The position numbers were made by a program, and so were the translations under genes. A stretch of 18,063 nt of DNA from an uncultured Clostridia bacterium (lineage in GTDB: Bacteria > Bacillota > Clostridia > Christensenellales > Borkfalkiaceae): contig CAUHGY010000035.1 of the NCBI GenBank assembly GCA_959605945.1, positions 1 to 18,063 of the forward strand, given 5' to 3'. The notes below the pieces were generated by a model. It did not search any database. It was given only the letters and a program-made list of their open reading frames with translations, and was not told where the DNA came from. This document shows, piece by piece, positions 15,609 to 18,063 of this stretch (position 1 is its first letter; the number at the start of each line of letters is the position of its first letter).

Positions 15609-18063
15609 AAGAAACGATATAAATAAAATACTCGTTATCGGCAGCGGACCAATTGTCATAGGTCAGGCGGCCGAATTCGATTATGCCGGCACGCAGGCCT
15701 GCCTGGCGCTTAAAGAAGAAGGATATAAAGTTGTGCTCTGCAACTCCAATCCCGCCACAATCATGACCGACGCGTCTGTCGCCGATAAGGTTTATATGGA
15801 GCCGCTGACGCTCGAATACATCGCCAAAATCATCCGCCGAGAACGGCCGGACGCGATTTTGCCGGGAATCGGCGGCCAGACCGCGCTCAATCTTGCCGTT
15901 CAGCTTGAAAAAAAAGGCATTCTCCGAGAGTGCGGATGCGAACTTTTAGGAACAAAAAGCCGCAGTATAGAGAAAGCCGAAGACAGAGAACTGTTTAAAA
16001 AACTGTGTGAAGATTTAGGAGAGCCCGTACTGCCTTCCGAAATAGCAAATACGGTTGAAGAAGGGCTGATAATTGCCGAAAGGATAGGATATCCCGTGGT
16101 TTTGCGCCCCGCGTTTACATTGGGCGGAACGGGCGGCGGTTTTGCCGACGGAAGGAAAGAATGTGCCGAAATACTGAAAAAAGCGCTCAAATTATCCCCT
16201 GTCGGTCAGGTGCTGGTCGAAAAAAGCGTTAAAGGCTTTAAAGAAATAGAATACGAAGTTATGCGCGACGCTTCCGATACGGCGATCGCCGTATGCAATA
16301 TGGAAAATCTCGATCCGGTAGGGATACATACGGGGGATTCCGTTGTTGTTTGCCCATCGCAGACTTTAACCGACAAAGAGTATCAGATGCTGCGCAACAG
16401 CGCTTTGAAAATAATAAGGGAACTTGAAATCGAGGGCGGCTGCAACGTTCAGTTTGCGCTCGATCCGAAGTCGTTCGGTTATTATTTGATAGAAGTAAAT
16501 CCCAGAGTTTCGCGATCGTCTGCGCTTGCAAGCAAGGCAAGCGGATACCCTATAGCAAGAGTTTCGGCAAAAATTGCGGTGGGCATGCGCCTGGAAGAGA
16601 TTGCGCTTGCCAATACGTCTGCGGCGTTTGAGCCCGCACTCGATTATGTGGTTACCAAAATGCCGAGATTTCCTTTCGATAAGTTTGACGACGCCGACAA
16701 CAGACTCGGCACGCAAATGAAAGCGACGGGCGAGACCATGAGCATAGGCAGAACTTTCGAAGAGAGCCTGTTAAAGGGAATACGTTCGCTTGAGACGGGC
16801 GTTTATCATCTGCGGATGAGCAAATTCGATAATGCCCGCAGCGAGGATTTGTTTGAATATATCGGACAGGGGACAGACGACAGGATTTACGCCGTTGCCG
16901 AGCTTTTAAGAAGAAACGCGTCTCTTGGAAAAATTGCAGAACGAACTCATATCGACGATTTTTTTCTGCGTAAATTGAAAAACATAACCGATAAAGAAAC
17001 GGAAATCCGTAAAAATCCTTTTGATGCCGAAATACTTGCCGACGCCAAAAAAACGGGTTTTTCGGACAGAGAGATCGCTTTTCTTTGGAACACGACGGAA
17101 AATCGCGTATTCGATCTGCGGAAACGCTCAAATATTTTTCCCGTTTACAAAATGATAGATACCTGCGCTTCGGAGTTTAAAAGTTATGTTCCGTACTTTT
17201 ATTCGACATACGAAGAAGAAAACGAGGCAGCTGTATCCGGCAGGAAAAAAATAGTGGTGCTGGGCAGCGGCCCTGTCCGCATAGGGCAGGGAGTGGAATT
17301 CGACTATTCTACCGTTCACGCCGTAAAGACAATCAAGGCGGCCGGCTACGAAGCGATAGTTATAAACAATAATCCCGAAACGGTTTCCACCGATTATACC
17401 GTCGGCGATAAACTTTATTTCGAACCTCTGACGGCAGAAGACGTCATCAACGTGATAAATCTTGAAAAACCCGAAGGCGTTATCGCTTCTCTCGGGGGAC
17501 AGACGGCCGTAAATCTTGCAAAACCTTTAAAAAACAGGGGCGTCAGCATAATCGGAACGGGGTGCGAAGCCATTGAAAAAGCCGAAAACAGGCGCGCTTT
17601 CGAAAAATTGCTTGAACAACTCGGCATTCCGCAGCCTAAAGGCTGCGCGGTCACAAACATAGACGACGGCGTAAAAGCGGCAGAAGAAATAGGATATCCG
17701 GTGCTCGTGCGTCCTTCGTTCGTTTTGGGGGGAAGGGCGATGCAGATAGTGGCAAAAGAACAAGCGTTGCGCAGCTATCTTAAGGCAGCCGTCGAAATAG
17801 GCGGAGACAAACCTGTTTTGGTCGATAAGTATATCCGCGGCAAAGAAGTGGAAGTAGATGCCGTCTGCGACGGAGAAACAGTTTTTGTTCCGGGAATAAT
17901 GGAGCTTGTCGAACGCACGGGCGTGCATTCCGGAGACAGCATAAGCGTATATCCGACATTCAGCATTTCGGATAATGTCAAAAAAATCATACTTGAATAT
18001 ACTGAAAAGCTGGGCCTGGGCATAGGCATCAGAGGTCTATTCAACATTCAGTTTATAGTGGAT
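15601..18063 (+). CDS. carB: Carbamoyl-phosphate synthase large subunit, cut by window edge
   Basis: The frame is open from ATG at 15601 to the last base: 821 codons of an expected 1060 or so; the C-terminal part lies beyond the window. The N-terminal ATP-grasp half starts with KILVIGSGPIVIGQAAEFDY and includes RPAFTLGGTGGG and the EVNPRVSRSSALASKA segment. An oligomerisation domain follows (ALDYVVTKMPRFPFDKF onward). The second ATP-grasp half begins around residue 546 with IVVLGSGPVRIGQGVEFDY and reaches RPSFVLGGRAMQ and TGVHSGDS. It makes carbamoyl phosphate from bicarbonate, two ATP and ammonia passed from CarA. The start overlaps carA by 8 bp, and GGGAG is 8 nt upstream. The C-terminal allosteric (MGS-like) domain that binds UMP or ornithine is not in view, so regulation cannot be judged. 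Confidence 0.96.
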   Translation, partial: MPKRNDINKILVIGSGPIVIGQAAEFDYAGTQACLALKEEGYKVVLCNSNPATIMTDASVADKVYMEPLTLEYIAKIIRRERPDAILPGIGGQTALNLAVQLEKKGILRECGCELLGTKSRSIEKAEDRELFKKLCEDLGEPVLPSEIANTVEEGLIIAERIGYPVVLRPAFTLGGTGGGFADGRKECAEILKKALKLSPVGQVLVEKSVKGFKEIEYEVMRDASDTAIAVCNMENLDPVGIHTGDSVVVCPSQTLTDKEYQMLRNSALKIIRELEIEGGCNVQFALDPKSFGYYLIEVNPRVSRSSALASKASGYPIARVSAKIAVGMRLEEIALANTSAAFEPALDYVVTKMPRFPFDKFDDADNRLGTQMKATGETMSIGRTFEESLLKGIRSLETGVYHLRMSKFDNARSEDLFEYIGQGTDDRIYAVAELLRRNASLGKIAERTHIDDFFLRKLKNITDKETEIRKNPFDAEILADAKKTGFSDREIAFLWNTTENRVFDLRKRSNIFPVYKMIDTCASEFKSYVPYFYSTYEEENEAAVSGRKKIVVLGSGPVRIGQGVEFDYSTVHAVKTIKAAGYEAIVINNNPETVSTDYTVGDKLYFEPLTAEDVINVINLEKPEGVIASLGGQTAVNLAKPLKNRGVSIIGTGCEAIEKAENRRAFEKLLEQLGIPQPKGCAVTNIDDGVKAAEEIGYPVLVRPSFVLGGRAMQIVAKEQALRSYLKAAVEIGGDKPVLVDKYIRGKEVEVDAVCDGETVFVPGIMELVERTGVHSGDSISVYPTFSISDNVKKIILEYTEKLGLGIGIRGLFNIQFIVD

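Overview
The window looks like chromosome from a low- to mid-GC Firmicute of the class Clostridia. Evidence: A/T-rich intergenic DNA with consensus housekeeping promoters, strong AGGAG ribosome sites, a type III glutamine synthetase, a split ferredoxin-type glutamate synthase, an Fe-S-type PurF and an ANTAR antiterminator. It could come from an uncultured gut lineage, but I cannot place it below class. No rRNA, tRNA, CRISPR array, insertion sequence or phage gene is visible.

Layout. Positions 1-458 hold no credible gene, only a possible terminator and an unexplained set of short hairpins. Positions 459-5668 are a minus-strand operon, read right to left: class II amidotransferase subunit of glutamate synthase, ferredoxin/FMN synthase subunit, GXGXG subunit, a short type I glutamine synthetase, and an ANTAR-domain RNA-binding regulator. 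Positions 5669-6094 are a divergent control region. Positions 6095-18063 are a plus-strand operon: glnN (type III glutamine synthetase), asnB, guaA, pyrG, purF, carA and carB, which runs off the right edge.

How it works together. Every complete enzyme in the window makes glutamine, makes glutamate from glutamine, or spends the glutamine amide on asparagine, GMP, CTP, phosphoribosylamine or carbamoyl phosphate. The only non-enzyme is the ANTAR protein. The control region has two near-consensus promoters facing away from each other. Each transcript begins, within a few bases, with an 18-nt hairpin of 6-bp stem and 6-nt loop carrying A at loop position 1 and G at position 4, which is the known ANTAR recognition signature. 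There is one copy in the glutamate synthase leader and two identical copies in the glnN leader. Each copy overlaps the left arm of a terminator-like hairpin, so the two folds exclude each other. The simplest reading is that transcription starts constitutively and the ANTAR protein from the left operon decides read-through into both operons. That would place glutamine synthesis and most glutamine-dependent nucleotide synthesis under one RNA antitermination switch. The receiver domain of this protein lacks the phosphoacceptor aspartate, so the input signal is unknown.
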